NCBI GenBank assembly: GCA_030537495.1
Contig: JAUNMH010000001.1
Span: 194,296-258,295 of the forward strand
Source: Clostridia bacterium
Lineage (GTDB): Bacteria > Bacillota > Clostridia > Peptostreptococcales > Anaerovoracaceae
Direction: 5' to 3'
DNA: 64,000 nt
Below the pieces are notes generated by a model. The model ran no database searches, was not told the DNA's origin, and saw only the letters and a program-made list of their open reading frames with translations. Shown here piece after piece: positions 32,837 to 43,113 of the stretch. Position numbers and translations under genes: made by a program. Position 1 is the first letter of the stretch. Each line of letters opens with the position of its first letter.

Positions 32837-33555
32837 TTTGAATCCCTCCTCTTTAAAACAATACATAATTCATTTATTTCAAATTAGCCTTTCCTCCTTG
32901 CTCGTCTATGCCATATTACATCTAGGCAAATTTCACTTTTTTTACAACGGCATCTATTCCATCAAAACTCACTGTTTAGGGTGCCCACACCTTATTCACT
33001 GATATGCATCACTATCGACTTCTCTAAATAACCCCCGCACCTTTAGTACTGTTAGAAGAATCTGAATAAAATGGTACAATCCAATTAGTTATAGTATCTC
33101 TCTAGTGATAATTTTTCCTTATTTTTTACATTTGCACCAATTTCACACGGCGTAACATGCTCATTAGCCTCTAAGTCTATATTCTCTTCTTCCGCATTTT
33201 CTATTGGAACATATCTGATAATTCAATAGTTTTATTAGCAAAAACATTTGAATCCCCATCAGAATAATCTGGAATATTATTTGGAAAAATCGGAACCGAA
33301 GACATATGAATACTTATATTTAGTGCATCGTATTAATTGCCTCTAATATAGCACGCGGCATACATGTATGTCAATAAAATATATATAAATTATATTGTTT
33401 TACAAGAATGTGGGCATCTATTCTAGGAATTACATGTCTTTTCTAGGATTAGAGAACTAAATTCAAAGGAACAAAAGTGGTGTGGCAAGAGAAAAGAGAC
33501 CTCGTTGAGGTCTCTTTGGGCGATAAGGTATTCTCCCTCTTTTGCGTAAAAGCTA
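32837..33555. other. Mostly non-coding stretch
   Basis: AT-rich, no intact gene. It holds one broken gene (33085-33305). A single half-site GCTAATTTGAAAT on the minus strand near 32880 resembles the direct-repeat operator but has no partner. The rest shows nothing I can support. Confidence 0.5.
33085..33305 (-). pseudogene. Frameshifted remnant of a secreted-type protein
   Basis: Minus strand: MSSVPIFPNNIPDYSDGDSN continues to FANKTIELSDM, then stops; the protein-like sequence resumes one frame over as VPIENAEEENIDLEANEHVT and ends LSLERYYN. Together they look like an acidic extracellular segment broken by a frameshift near 33205. No N-terminal signal is present, so the 5' part is missing. 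Confidence 0.45.
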
Positions 33556-33795
33556 TCAATTTTTCTTATAAGATACGTACGCTGTGGCAGAATATGGCCC
33601 GTATCCCCGTTGGTGTTTATACACGCCGCACATGCCCCACTTAGAGTATACCGTATACGTTGGTGCATTGAAATAAATTGCAGAGTGAATGACTGAATTA
33701 TTATTTTTATATACCACCTTATCTGCGTTTCTAGGTGACAATGAGGAGCCTTGGTTCCTTTGGGAGTTTTGACATTGTTGTTTGTCACGATACCC
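33556..33795 (-). pseudogene. C-terminal part of secreted protein cut off by in-frame stop
   Basis: In the same frame as the gene at 33796-34308, after its TAA, the reading continues for 79 codons: GYRDKQQCQNSQRNQGSS, then YKNNNSVIHSAIYFNAPTY and YSKWGMCGVYKHQRGYGPYS, ending VSYKKN. It is clearly protein-like (aromatic and Cys content) but lacks a start codon with a ribosome site. The single TAA most simply reflects a nonsense mutation (for example CAA to TAA). Confidence 0.6.
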
Positions 33796-34308
33796 TTACT
33801 GCAAGGTGGAAACTCTTGAACCGAATTCTGCGTTACACATAGTACTTAAGCACGCTGATGAAAGATTTGAAGACTGAGAATGCTTTAACGAGCAAGGCAG
33901 GATTTCCGTTCTTTCGTAAGCATTAATGACACTTTCTGCGTCTGGTCTTGAGAAAAATTCATCGAACATACTACAATTACTCTTGACCATTTCATAACCT
34001 TGATTCAAGTTTGAGTAGCAGAGCATATCGTGTAACAAAGGATAAGTCATTATTGTTTCAAATAGAGCCTCTGTAGTCATACATTTTTGAATGTTATCAG
34101 GTACGTCACAGGCCTTTACCATCTCATCGTGGCTTTTCAGAGATTTCCAGGCATCTGTCCCTGGAACAACAGGATACTCATAGGGCTCCGAAATTTGGTG
34201 TGGTTTTTCTGTTGTGTTATGGCTGCCCGAAAAAGCAAAGCCAACCGCTGCAGTTGTGAGTATTACACAAAAGGTTACACAAGCAATTCTTAATAATCTT
34301 GTTTTCAT
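33796..34308 (-). CDS. Secreted protein, probably truncated by a nonsense codon
   Basis: 170 aa. Signal peptide about 1-27 (CVILTTAAVGFAFSG). The mature part has five or more Cys residues and helical segments (ALFETIMTYPLLHDMLCYSN; SMFDEFFSRPDAESVINAY). AAAGGAGGCGGG is the ribosome site. The same frame stays open for 79 more codons after the stop (see 33556-33795). If the full form is ancestral it had 250 residues. Family not recognised. Confidence 0.65.
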   Translation of the reverse strand: MKTRLLRIACVTFCVILTTAAVGFAFSGSHNTTEKPHQISEPYEYPVVPGTDAWKSLKSHDEMVKACDVPDNIQKCMTTEALFETIMTYPLLHDMLCYSNLNQGYEMVKSNCSMFDEFFSRPDAESVINAYERTEILPCSLKHSQSSNLSSACLSTMCNAEFGSRVSTLQ

Positions 34309-34456
34309 AATAAACCCGCCTCCTTTCCAAGGGTAGTGTCTAATAATTTGGTGTCATAAGGGGAATGGTTGTATTTTTTCCTGCTTTTTAGTTCAGCACC
34401 TCCTTCCATCAGTGATTACACTACCTATCTCTAACTATATTTATACACGAAAAAAA

Positions 34457-34496
34457 ATTTAAAATGTTCAAAAAACATTTTTTGAACATTTTAAAT
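34457..34496 (-). terminator. Terminator of argG
   Basis: Perfect 19-bp inverted repeat (arm ATTTAAAATGTTCAAAAAA) with a 2-base loop, 5 bases after the argG stop, followed by a T-rich minus-strand tail. The A/T-symmetry would let it work from both sides. Confidence 0.8.
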
Positions 34497-34500
34497 CTAA

Positions 34501-35778
34501 CTATTCAACGAAATCCTTTGCCTTGTAAACCTTTCTTTCAAGAGTAGGATGGCTGTTATTGTTGCCTTCCCTTGTCAGCTTCTGGATGGCTCTGATTTTC
34601 AGAGGAAGGGAGAACAAGTTAATAAACCCTGTAGCATCACTTTGCGTGTAGACTTCATCCTTGCTGAAGGTTGCAAATTCCTCGCTGTACAGCGAATAGT
34701 CTGATTTGCTAGCAATTGCAATAGCATTGCCCTTGTAAAGTTTCATCTTAACTGTACCTGTTACATGCTCCTGAGTGTTGTCAACAAAAGCGTTAATTGC
34801 ACTCATAAGTGGTGTGAACCACAGTCCGTCGTAACAAAGCTGTGCGAATTTCTGAGCTACGATGCTCTTATACTGCATAGTGTCTCTGTCAAGAATCAGC
34901 TTTTCTAATGCCATGTGAGCATTGTAAAGAATTGTTCCACCTGGAGTTTCATATACACCACGGGATTTCATACCCACAAGTCTATTTTCAATAATATCTA
35001 CTGTTCCAACTGCATTGGCAGAACCAAGTTCGTTAAGCTTCTTAAGAAGCGAAACAGAATTCATCTTAACTCCGTCAATGGCTACTGGAATCCCCTTTTC
35101 AAAATCTATATCTACAATCGTAGCCTTATCCGGTGCTGCTTCAATTGGCATTGACAAAACATGAATATCATCATTATGCACATTCCAAGGGTTTTCAAGG
35201 TTTCCACCTTCATGAGAAATGTGCCAAATATTTTCGTCTCTTGAATAAATCTTCTCAGTTGTCTGAGCGATTGGAATGTTGTGTGCTTTCGAGTATTCTA
35301 TCAAATCTTCTCTAGATGTAAATGTCCATTTATCATCTCTCCAAGGCGCGATGATTTTAATGGAAGGATCAAGGGCTTTAATTGAGGTTTCGAATCTTAC
35401 CTGGTCGTTTCCCTTACCTGTACATCCGTGGCAGATGTAGTAGGCACCCTCCTGCTGAGCTATTTCAACTAACTTTTTGGCCATTAAAGGTCTTGCCATA
35501 GAAGTACCTAACATATACGAATTTTCATATATTGCACCTGCCTTTAAAGTGGGCCAGATGTAGTCGTTTACGAACTCTTCCTGGATATCGAGGACATATG
35601 ACTTAACAGCCCCTGTATTAAGCGCCTTCTGCTTAATGGCCTCGAAGTCCTCTCTCTGACCAGCGTTGCAACATACTGCAATTACATCACAATTATAGTT
35701 TTCTCCCAGCCAAGGGATGATTACTGAAGTATCTAGGCCGCCTGAATAGGCTAGCACCACCTTTTCATTTTCCGACAT
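34501..35778 (-). CDS. argG: Argininosuccinate synthase
   Basis: 425 aa. It joins citrulline and aspartate using ATP. The P-loop [14 protein letters not shown] lies at the N-terminus, [14 protein letters not shown] near 118-131, and [19 protein letters not shown] in the second half. The start at 35778 is preferred, with AGGAGAG upstream; a longer frame adds 22 residues without signals. argH is not adjacent; the gene is monocistronic with its own promoter and terminator. Confidence 0.95.
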   Translation of the reverse strand: MSENEKVVLAYSGGLDTSVIIPWLGENYNCDVIAVCCNAGQREDFEAIKQKALNTGAVKSYVLDIQEEFVNDYIWPTLKAGAIYENSYMLGTSMARPLMAKKLVEIAQQEGAYYICHGCTGKGNDQVRFETSIKALDPSIKIIAPWRDDKWTFTSREDLIEYSKAHNIPIAQTTEKIYSRDENIWHISHEGGNLENPWNVHNDDIHVLSMPIEAAPDKATIVDIDFEKGIPVAIDGVKMNSVSLLKKLNELGSANAVGTVDIIENRLVGMKSRGVYETPGGTILYNAHMALEKLILDRDTMQYKSIVAQKFAQLCYDGLWFTPLMSAINAFVDNTQEHVTGTVKMKLYKGNAIAIASKSDYSLYSEEFATFSKDEVYTQSDATGFINLFSLPLKIRAIQKLTREGNNNSHPTLERKVYKAKDFVE

Positions 35779-35815
35779 TTTTATTCTCTCCTCTTCATAT
35801 TTATACGATGTACTG

Positions 35816-35844
35816 ATTATACAGTAGTATTCATAAAGATGCAA
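35816..35844 (-). promoter_or_regulatory. Promoter of argG
   Basis: Minus-strand TTGCAT (35839-35844), 17-bp spacer, TATAAT (35816-35821), about 40 bp before the ATG. No ARG-box palindrome is obvious. Confidence 0.75.
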
Positions 35845-35937
35845 GCGTTTTTTGAATAAAATTTGTGTTTTTTGACAAAAAAGTTTGCTTCATGTGTTTT
35901 TGGTGAACAAAACTTCTTCAGTTAAAGACAAATAAAT

Positions 35938-35976
35938 ACCGGAATCAATTGTTTTTTACACATAATCGATTCCGGT
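35938..35976 (-). terminator. Terminator of gdhA
   Basis: Inverted repeat ACCGGAATCaATT / AATcGATTCCGGT (13 bp, one mismatch) with a 13-base loop, about 40 bases past gdhA, followed on the minus strand by TATTTATTTG. Confidence 0.7.
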
Positions 35977-36016
35977 TTTATAAATGAGAAATGTATATTT
36001 TAGTTATATCGTCAGC

Positions 36017-37354
<1,338 letters not shown>

Positions 37355-37439
37355 TTACCTCCTAACATTACATAAAAAACCTTTACATATTATCGAATAG
37401 ACCGCATGTTTATTCCGTGCAGCGAATCCGAATAGGGAA

Positions 37440-37468
37440 ATTATAAATGAAAATGAGAAAAAATACAA
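37440..37468 (-). promoter_or_regulatory. Promoter of gdhA
   Basis: Minus-strand TTGTAT (37463-37468), 17-bp spacer, TATAAT (37440-37445), about 90 bp before the ATG. Confidence 0.7.
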
Positions 37469-37574
37469 TAACTTTTTGTGATGTAGCACAAATATATATA
37501 CATTAGTTTGGTTTATTAAATAAAAAACAGGATTGTATGGTCTCCGGGATTTAGAAAGATTGTTGCCAAAAAAC

Positions 37575-37604
37575 TTGGAATTTCAGTGCTTCCTGTGGTA
37601 TAAT
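37575..37604 (+). promoter_or_regulatory. Promoter of yhbY
   Basis: TTGGAA (37575-37580), 18-bp spacer, TATAAT (37599-37604), about 64 bp before yhbY; divergent from the gdhA promoter. Confidence 0.65.
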
Positions 37605-37667
37605 AGCAGGTAACCCAAATTAAGCTATAGTGAATATAAGAATACTAATTAAAGAGAGGATAAATAT

Positions 37668-37964
37668 ATGATTACAAGTAAGCAGAGAAGCTATTTAAGA
37701 GGACTGGCACAGACTACAGATGCAACTGTATACATAGGAAAGCAAGGTCTGACTGAGAATGTTAAAAAAGAAATTGATACAGGTCTCGAGCATAGAGAAC
37801 TGGTAAAGGTAAAATTGCAAGAAGGAGCAGACCTAGAGCCAAAGGTTGTTGCTAACGAAATGGCTGAAGCCTTAGGCGCTGAATTTGTTCAGGCAATTGG
37901 AAGAAAATTCGTACTTTACAGAGAATCAAAGGATTATAAGCAGATTGAACTGCCAAGAAAGTAG
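37668..37964 (+). CDS. yhbY: CRM-domain RNA-binding protein YhbY
   Basis: 98 aa, one CRM domain: MITSKQRSYLRGLAQTTDAT, the GxxG-type loop VYIGKQGLTENV near 22-33, and LVKVKLQEGADLEP. It associates with pre-50S ribosomal particles in other bacteria. Full length for the family. GAGAGG precedes the start. It is followed 9 bases later by a mechanosensitive channel gene. Confidence 0.93.
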   Translation: MITSKQRSYLRGLAQTTDATVYIGKQGLTENVKKEIDTGLEHRELVKVKLQEGADLEPKVVANEMAEALGAEFVQAIGRKFVLYRESKDYKQIELPRK

Positions 37965-37973
37965 TGAAATAAC

Positions 37974-38819
37974 ATGGAAGAATTCGTAAAAAGCCTTACA
38001 GATTTAGGGACTATCGCCGGTGGGAAGCTTTTACAGGCCCTGGTGGTTTTGGTAATCGGGAAATTTGTAATCGGCAAATTCGTCAAACTTGCCGCAAAGA
38101 GCAAGGCCGTTAACAAGATGGAGACGACGGTAAAAACCTTCACTCTCAGTTTTGTAAAAATCGGCTTGTGGGTGATTTTGCTTATTTCGGTTATTGAAAT
38201 AATTGGAATCCCTATGACCTCGGTGGTTGCCGTGCTGGCGTCGGCTGGTGTCGCTGTTGGCCTTGCCCTTCAGGGAGCTTTGTCCAATGTGGCCGGGGGA
38301 ATTATGATCATTCTCTTCAGGCCTTTTAAAGCTGGCGACTACATTGATGCGGCAGGGGTTCAGGGTACGGTAAAAGCTGTTACCATAGTTTATACCATTC
38401 TAGTAACAGTTGATAACAAGAGAATCACCATTCCCAACGGCTCACTTATGAATGCAAATGTGGTAAATTATTCCGCTGAGGAAAGTAGAAGGGTTGACTT
38501 GTCCTTTAAATGTGGTAGAGAGGAACAACCATCCAAGATTCAGAAAATTCTTATGGATGCAGCTTTAGAGCATGAACTGGTGCTCAAGAATCCTGTGCCT
38601 TTTGCGAGGATTAGCACAGTTACTAACGAAGGCGTGTCTTACGACCTAAGAGCCTGGAGCAAAACAGAGGACTACTGGACTGTATATCACGACCTGCTTC
38701 AGACTATAATGGAGAGATTTGCAACAGAAGGCATTACAGGTCCAAGCATGCATTTTTCTGCGGAAAAGTTTGTGACGGAGGAGCGCTCTGCCGACTCTTC
38801 CCATAAAGTTGGTGAATAA
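37974..38819 (+). CDS. Small-conductance mechanosensitive channel (MscS family)
   Basis: 281 aa. Three membrane helices, the pore helix rich in Gly/Ala (VAVLASAGVAVGLALQGALS near 85-104), then the beta domain FRPFKAGDYIDAAGVQGTVK and ITIPNGSLMNANVVNYS. It opens under membrane tension to release solutes in osmotic downshock. Compact version without extra N-terminal helices. In an operon between yhbY and an antiporter gene, 2 bases before the latter. Confidence 0.93.
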   Translation: MEEFVKSLTDLGTIAGGKLLQALVVLVIGKFVIGKFVKLAAKSKAVNKMETTVKTFTLSFVKIGLWVILLISVIEIIGIPMTSVVAVLASAGVAVGLALQGALSNVAGGIMIILFRPFKAGDYIDAAGVQGTVKAVTIVYTILVTVDNKRITIPNGSLMNANVVNYSAEESRRVDLSFKCGREEQPSKIQKILMDAALEHELVLKNPVPFARISTVTNEGVSYDLRAWSKTEDYWTVYHDLLQTIMERFATEGITGPSMHFSAEKFVTEERSADSSHKVGE

Positions 38820-38821
38820 TC

Positions 38822-40141
38822 ATGTCTTTGTTAATTGCATTTTCCGTTTTTACCATATCAATGGTACTTGCCGTAGTTAAAGGTTTTTCAATGGTCTGGG
38901 CTCTAGCTGTTGGCCTCATTGCCTTTCTCGGCGCTGGCAAAAGCAAGGGTTTTGCCTTTAAGGAGATGCTAACTGAAGGTGCCAAAAGCATCGGCAACTC
39001 CCTGGTTGTCATCGAAGTTATGCTCATAATCGGCTTCATAACGGCAGCCTGGAGAGTATCCGGAACCATAATTGTCTTCGTATATTATGGAACAAAACTC
39101 ATACTCCCTCCCCTATTTCTCCTCATATCTTTCGGCCTTTCGTGCCTGCTAAGCTATGCCCTGGGCACATCTTTTGGTGTCGCAGGAACAGCGGGAGTAA
39201 TATTTATGACCCTAGCAAGGAGTGGCGGCGTGGATCCTGTCATTACGGCAGGAGTTATAATGTCAGGAATTTTCTTCGGCGACAGGTGTTCGCCCGTGTC
39301 ATCTAGCGCCAATATGGTGGCTGGAATCACAAATACTAAAATTTTCGACAATGTAAAGCTGATGATGAAAACCGCCATATTGCCCCTTGCCCTAACAACG
39401 CTTATTTATGTGTTTTTATCAATTACGCATCCAATCAGTCATGTAGATACTGGACTTATATCAAAGCTAGAGGAGACTTTCAACTTGTCTCTATGGGCAT
39501 TTCTGCCAGCAATATTCATGCTGGTGTTGCCGCTTCTAAAGGTTGGCGTTATCAAGGCTATGGCCGCAAGCATAGTCAGTGGAGTCCTGGTGGCCTGGCT
39601 GGTTCAGGGAGTTCCGCTTCTTGAGGTTTTGAAAATCTGCGTCCTTGGTTACACATCGCCAAATAACGATATAGGTGCTATTTTAAATGGTGGCGGGCTT
39701 ATTTCCATGATTGAAATTGCAATTATTCTGATAATATCCAGTGCCTATTCTGGCATCTTTGCCTGCACTCACATACTAGATGAGCTTCAGGGAAAGATTA
39801 CAAATTGGGCCTATATAATAGGAAGGTTTCCGGTCATGTTGCTTATGAGTCTTGCCTCATCGGCAGTTCTCTGCAATCAGACCATTGCAACTCTAATATG
39901 TAATGACTTAATGGAGTCAACATACTTAGACCACGGTGGCAATAGGGAAGAACTGGCAATTGATATGGAAAACTCGGTAATTCTCATAGCCTGCACCCTT
40001 CCATGGTGTATAGGTTGCAGCGTTCCGCTTGCCTTTATGGGCGCCGACATGAGCTCTATGCCTTATGCGGCTTATATGTACCTTGTACCTATTTGTTATT
40101 TGATTACGAAGAAGAAGTTTAAGTTTAACGGAGGATTCTAG
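38822..40141 (+). CDS. NhaC-like sodium/proton antiporter family protein
   Basis: 439 aa, about 11-12 helices. The core motif FFGDRCSPVSSSANMVAGIT near 150-170 is diagnostic of the NhaC/antiporter superfamily; a second re-entrant region contains NDIGAILNGGG and SSAVLCNQTIATLIC. It most likely exchanges sodium or an organic ion for protons. Translationally coupled with the MscS gene (2-base gap), pointing to osmotic or ion homeostasis. The exact substrate is unknown. Confidence 0.82.
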   Translation: MSLLIAFSVFTISMVLAVVKGFSMVWALAVGLIAFLGAGKSKGFAFKEMLTEGAKSIGNSLVVIEVMLIIGFITAAWRVSGTIIVFVYYGTKLILPPLFLLISFGLSCLLSYALGTSFGVAGTAGVIFMTLARSGGVDPVITAGVIMSGIFFGDRCSPVSSSANMVAGITNTKIFDNVKLMMKTAILPLALTTLIYVFLSITHPISHVDTGLISKLEETFNLSLWAFLPAIFMLVLPLLKVGVIKAMAASIVSGVLVAWLVQGVPLLEVLKICVLGYTSPNNDIGAILNGGGLISMIEIAIILIISSAYSGIFACTHILDELQGKITNWAYIIGRFPVMLLMSLASSAVLCNQTIATLICNDLMESTYLDHGGNREELAIDMENSVILIACTLPWCIGCSVPLAFMGADMSSMPYAAYMYLVPICYLITKKKFKFNGGF

Positions 40142-40173
40142 GTTCCTGAAATCCAGGAACTAGGGTCCTTTTT
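40141..40173 (+). terminator. Terminator after the antiporter gene
   Basis: Hairpin GTTCCTG / CAGGAAC with a 5-base loop, then TAGGGTCC and TTTTTG. It begins at the last base of the antiporter stop codon. Confidence 0.55.
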
Positions 40174-40362
40174 GTGTGGTTCCTTTTGGGGACCTTTTGC
40201 GTGGAGCATTTGTGCGCTTTTGCGCGGAAGTGGGTTTTGATATTGCGGGAGTACGAAAAACCGTGCATTTGTGCACCCGAGAAATGTGATGAAAAAGTGA
40301 ATTTTTACAGAAAGATAAATGTATAACAATTGTCCAAAGACAAAAAACTTTTTGTTAAAGTG

Positions 40363-40391
40363 TTGACAATCCCCAAAAGCAGGACTAGAAT
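40363..40391 (+). promoter_or_regulatory. Promoter of atoE
   Basis: TTGACA (40363-40368), 17-bp spacer, TAGAAT (40386-40391), about 62 bp before the ATG. Confidence 0.75.
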
Positions 40392-40453
40392 CAAGCTGTA
40401 GATTTCATATTACATATCACTTTTTAATAAATCAATCTATAGGAGGTAGACAG

Positions 40454-41800
40454 ATGTTTAAGAGATTTACTAACGGCTGCGTAAGAGTAGTCAACAGATG
40501 GTTACCAGATCCATTTTTATTCGCTATTATTCTAACCATCGTCGTATTCGTTGCCGCTATGCTAGGGACTCACCAGACACCGGTTCAGATGGTTGTTGCC
40601 TGGGGTTCCGATACAGGTTTCTGGGGCTTGCTTGCATTCTCAATGCAGATGGCGCTAGTTCTTGTTCTAGGTTCCGCAATGGCTTCCGCCAAGGTTTGCA
40701 AGAAGGTTCTTGGCACTATTGCTTCCACAGCTACAGACAGAAAGAAAGCAATCATCATCGTTACTTTTGTTTCTACAGTTTGCTGCTGGATTAACTGGGG
40801 CTTTGGTCTTGTAGCCGGAGCTTTACTTGCAAAAGAAGTTGCAAAGAGAGTCAGAGACGTTGACTATCCACTGCTTATTGCTTCCGCTTATTCTGGATTC
40901 GTAATCTGGCACGCTGGATTCTCTGGTTCAATTCCTCTAACTATAAATGGTGGTTATGAAATCCCCGATGTTGGTTTCTTCCAGGCTCCAACTTCTGAAA
41001 CTATTTTCCACCCTGCTAACCTTGTAATGGTAGGTATTATCTTAGTTGCAATGCCTTTCATCAACGCAGCTATGCAGCCTGACAAGGAGCACGCTGTTCT
41101 TGTAAATCCTGCTTTAATCGAGGACGAAGCTGAAAGAGAATATAAGATTGAAGTTCCTGCTGAAAAAATCGAGCACAGTAGGGTTCTTTGGGGACTAACT
41201 GTTATCCTTGGCTTCGCATTTATCGTATGGCACTTTGCTACTAATGGTTTCTCCCTGGGACTTAACATCGTAAACATGATTTTCCTATTCTTGGGAGTTT
41301 TGTTACACGGAGATCTTCGTAAGTATGTTGACGCTATTGCTGATGCAGCTTCTGGCGCTGCCGGCATCTTGCTTCAGTTCCCATTCTACGCTGGTATCAT
41401 GGGCCTGATGATTGCAAAGAACGCTGATGGCGTATGTCTTGCAGGCATCATTTCTAACTTCTTCGTTAACATTTCAACTGACGTTACATTCCCTGTATGG
41501 ACATTCTTGTCAGCAGGTATCGTTAACTTCTTCGTTCCTTCCGGTGGCGGACAGTGGGCAGTTCAGGGTCCTATCGTAATGCCTGCAGCTCAGGCTCTTG
41601 GCATCGAACCTGGCCGTGCAGCTATGGCTATCGCATGGGGCGACCAGTGGACGAACATGATTCAGCCATTCTGGGCACTTCCTGCTCTAGGAATCGCTGG
41701 TCTATCCGCTAGAGACGTTATGGGTTACTTAGTAATCGTCCTATTATTCACAGGTCTTGTAGGAGTCCTTGGATTCCTGGCATGGGGCATGTTCTTCTAA
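40454..41800 (+). CDS. atoE: Short-chain fatty acid transporter (AtoE family)
   Basis: 448 aa with about 12 helices. Family motifs: RVVNRWLPDPFLFAIILTI at the N-terminus, WINWGFGLVAGALLAKEVAK, and the late FFVPSGGGQWAVQGPIVMPA and WGDQWTNMIQPFWALP. It would move short-chain fatty acids such as butyrate or acetoacetate. AGGAGG precedes the start. Monocistronic, with promoter and terminator. Confidence 0.92.
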   Translation: MFKRFTNGCVRVVNRWLPDPFLFAIILTIVVFVAAMLGTHQTPVQMVVAWGSDTGFWGLLAFSMQMALVLVLGSAMASAKVCKKVLGTIASTATDRKKAIIIVTFVSTVCCWINWGFGLVAGALLAKEVAKRVRDVDYPLLIASAYSGFVIWHAGFSGSIPLTINGGYEIPDVGFFQAPTSETIFHPANLVMVGIILVAMPFINAAMQPDKEHAVLVNPALIEDEAEREYKIEVPAEKIEHSRVLWGLTVILGFAFIVWHFATNGFSLGLNIVNMIFLFLGVLLHGDLRKYVDAIADAASGAAGILLQFPFYAGIMGLMIAKNADGVCLAGIISNFFVNISTDVTFPVWTFLSAGIVNFFVPSGGGQWAVQGPIVMPAAQALGIEPGRAAMAIAWGDQWTNMIQPFWALPALGIAGLSARDVMGYLVIVLLFTGLVGVLGFLAWGMFF

Positions 41801-41886
41801 TTGAAGATTTGCCTTGATCGTTACGATAGGTACGAGACTATGGGGATATGTCAAACTAGTCCTAAAGGTCTAACTTAATATATGTC

Positions 41887-41921
41887 AAAAGGGAGCAGCC
41901 TTTCGCAGGCTGCTCCCTTTT
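41887..41921 (+). terminator. Terminator of atoE
   Basis: Perfect 14-bp stem AAAAGGGAGCAGCC / GGCTGCTCCCTTTT with a 7-base loop, then TCCTTTC. Confidence 0.9.
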
Positions 41922-41929
41922 CCTTTCAT

Positions 41930-42480
41930 GGGCTTTTCCTTTCATGAGTTTTTTCTTTCATGGTCATTCTTTTTTTCATTAAAACTTATTGAGCTACGGA
42001 ACTCCTGCACCTTTTACTTTGAAATCACTGTGCCGTGTAGTAGTTTGCGCCAAATGGCAAAAATGGCCCGGATATTCCTCCTGGACGTAATCTTTCGCAT
42101 CGTAATTAGGCGATGCAAATCACGTAATTCTATCAGATGTGGAACATTTTCCTGATTCTAAGGGCCCAGTACCAGAATCATGACAAAAACCCTTGCATGT
42201 AGCCCTGTTTTTCTATTGCGTCAGGTCTCGGGAGGACTCTTGTATCGTTTTCTATGCAAGAATTGTCCCTTCGCTAGTGATAGCGCTAGGGTTGTGGGTA
42301 ATGCAGGCAGAAGAATTTAACATTATTTTACATTCAGGCCAGGCGGTTGGTACTGGCAAATGAAAAAAGCCCGGATGTGCCACAAACGATAGATTATATC
42401 ACCTCATGGCCGGCCGCCGAGTCCACAATCCGGCCGCCAACAAACCTCAACCCCTCGCTCGCCCTTAATCCCTTGATTTT
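41930..42480. other. Long non-coding stretch with GC-rich patch
   Basis: About 550 bases without a credible gene. It holds a hairpin at 42099-42118 (GCATCG/CGATGC). A GC-rich patch at 42406-42465 carries two copies of CCGGCCGCC, unusual against the surrounding base composition. I compared it by eye with riboflavin, thiamine and cobalamin riboswitches because an ECF component follows; no match. Confidence 0.5.
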
Positions 42481-42481
42481 C

Positions 42482-42510
42482 TTTACATCCAGGGCGGCAT
42501 GTGATATACT
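42482..42510 (+). promoter_or_regulatory. Promoter of the ECF S-component gene
   Basis: TTTACA (42482-42487), 17-bp spacer, TATACT (42505-42510) preceded by TGTGA, about 58 bp before the start. The short 5' region leaves little room for a riboswitch downstream of it. Confidence 0.7.
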
Positions 42511-42567
42511 TATCAATGTTCGTCAAAGAACCTAAGATTAAAATAACCATTAAATGGAGGAAAAATA

Positions 42568-43113
42568 ATGTCAAGTCAACAGAACAAAACTTTAAGAATC
42601 TCAAAGATGGCAATGCTTGCGGCAATTTCTATCGTGCTGGTAATGATAATTCATTTTCCAATCATTCCAACTGCTGCGTTCCTAGAGTATGATCCAGCGG
42701 ACATTCCTATTTTCATTGGAACTTTCGCTTTCGGACCAGTCGCTGGAGTTATCCTGACAGTAATTGTTTCCATAATTCAGGGACTTACAGTAAGTGCAGG
42801 CGGTCAGATTTGGGGAATCATCATGCACATCATTGCTACTGGCTCATTTGCAATAATTGCAGGAAATCTTTACACTCATAATAAAAGCAAAAAAGGTGCA
42901 ATTATCGCTTTAGTTGCAGGAGCAATTACAATGACAATTGTAATGTGTGCATGCAACCTGGTAATTACACCAATTTATACAGGTATGCCAAGAAGTGCGA
43001 TTATGCCAATGATTCCAACAGCAATTTTGCCATTCAACCTAATCAAGGCTGGAATCAATTCGGTAGTAACATTCTTGCTATATAAGCGAATCTCAGGATT
43101 TTTACACAAATAA
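42568..43113 (+). CDS. ECF transporter substrate-binding (S) component
   Basis: 181 aa, about six helices. MAMLAAISIVLVMIIHFPII and the loop EYDPADIPIFIGTFAFGPV near 38-56 are typical of S components of the RibU-like group, which dock with a shared EcfA/EcfT module encoded elsewhere. The vitamin bound cannot be fixed from sequence alone; a riboflavin-type S component is the first guess. TGGAGG precedes the start. Its end overlaps the PHP phosphatase gene by 12 bases on the opposite strand. Confidence 0.85.
   Translation: MSSQQNKTLRISKMAMLAAISIVLVMIIHFPIIPTAAFLEYDPADIPIFIGTFAFGPVAGVILTVIVSIIQGLTVSAGGQIWGIIMHIIATGSFAIIAGNLYTHNKSKKGAIIALVAGAITMTIVMCACNLVITPIYTGMPRSAIMPMIPTAILPFNLIKAGINSVVTFLLYKRISGFLHK

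Noticed and set aside
42300..42567. FMN or other vitamin riboswitch before the ECF S-component gene
   Set aside because: None of the conserved core segments could be found, and the promoter lies only about 58 bp before the start codon.
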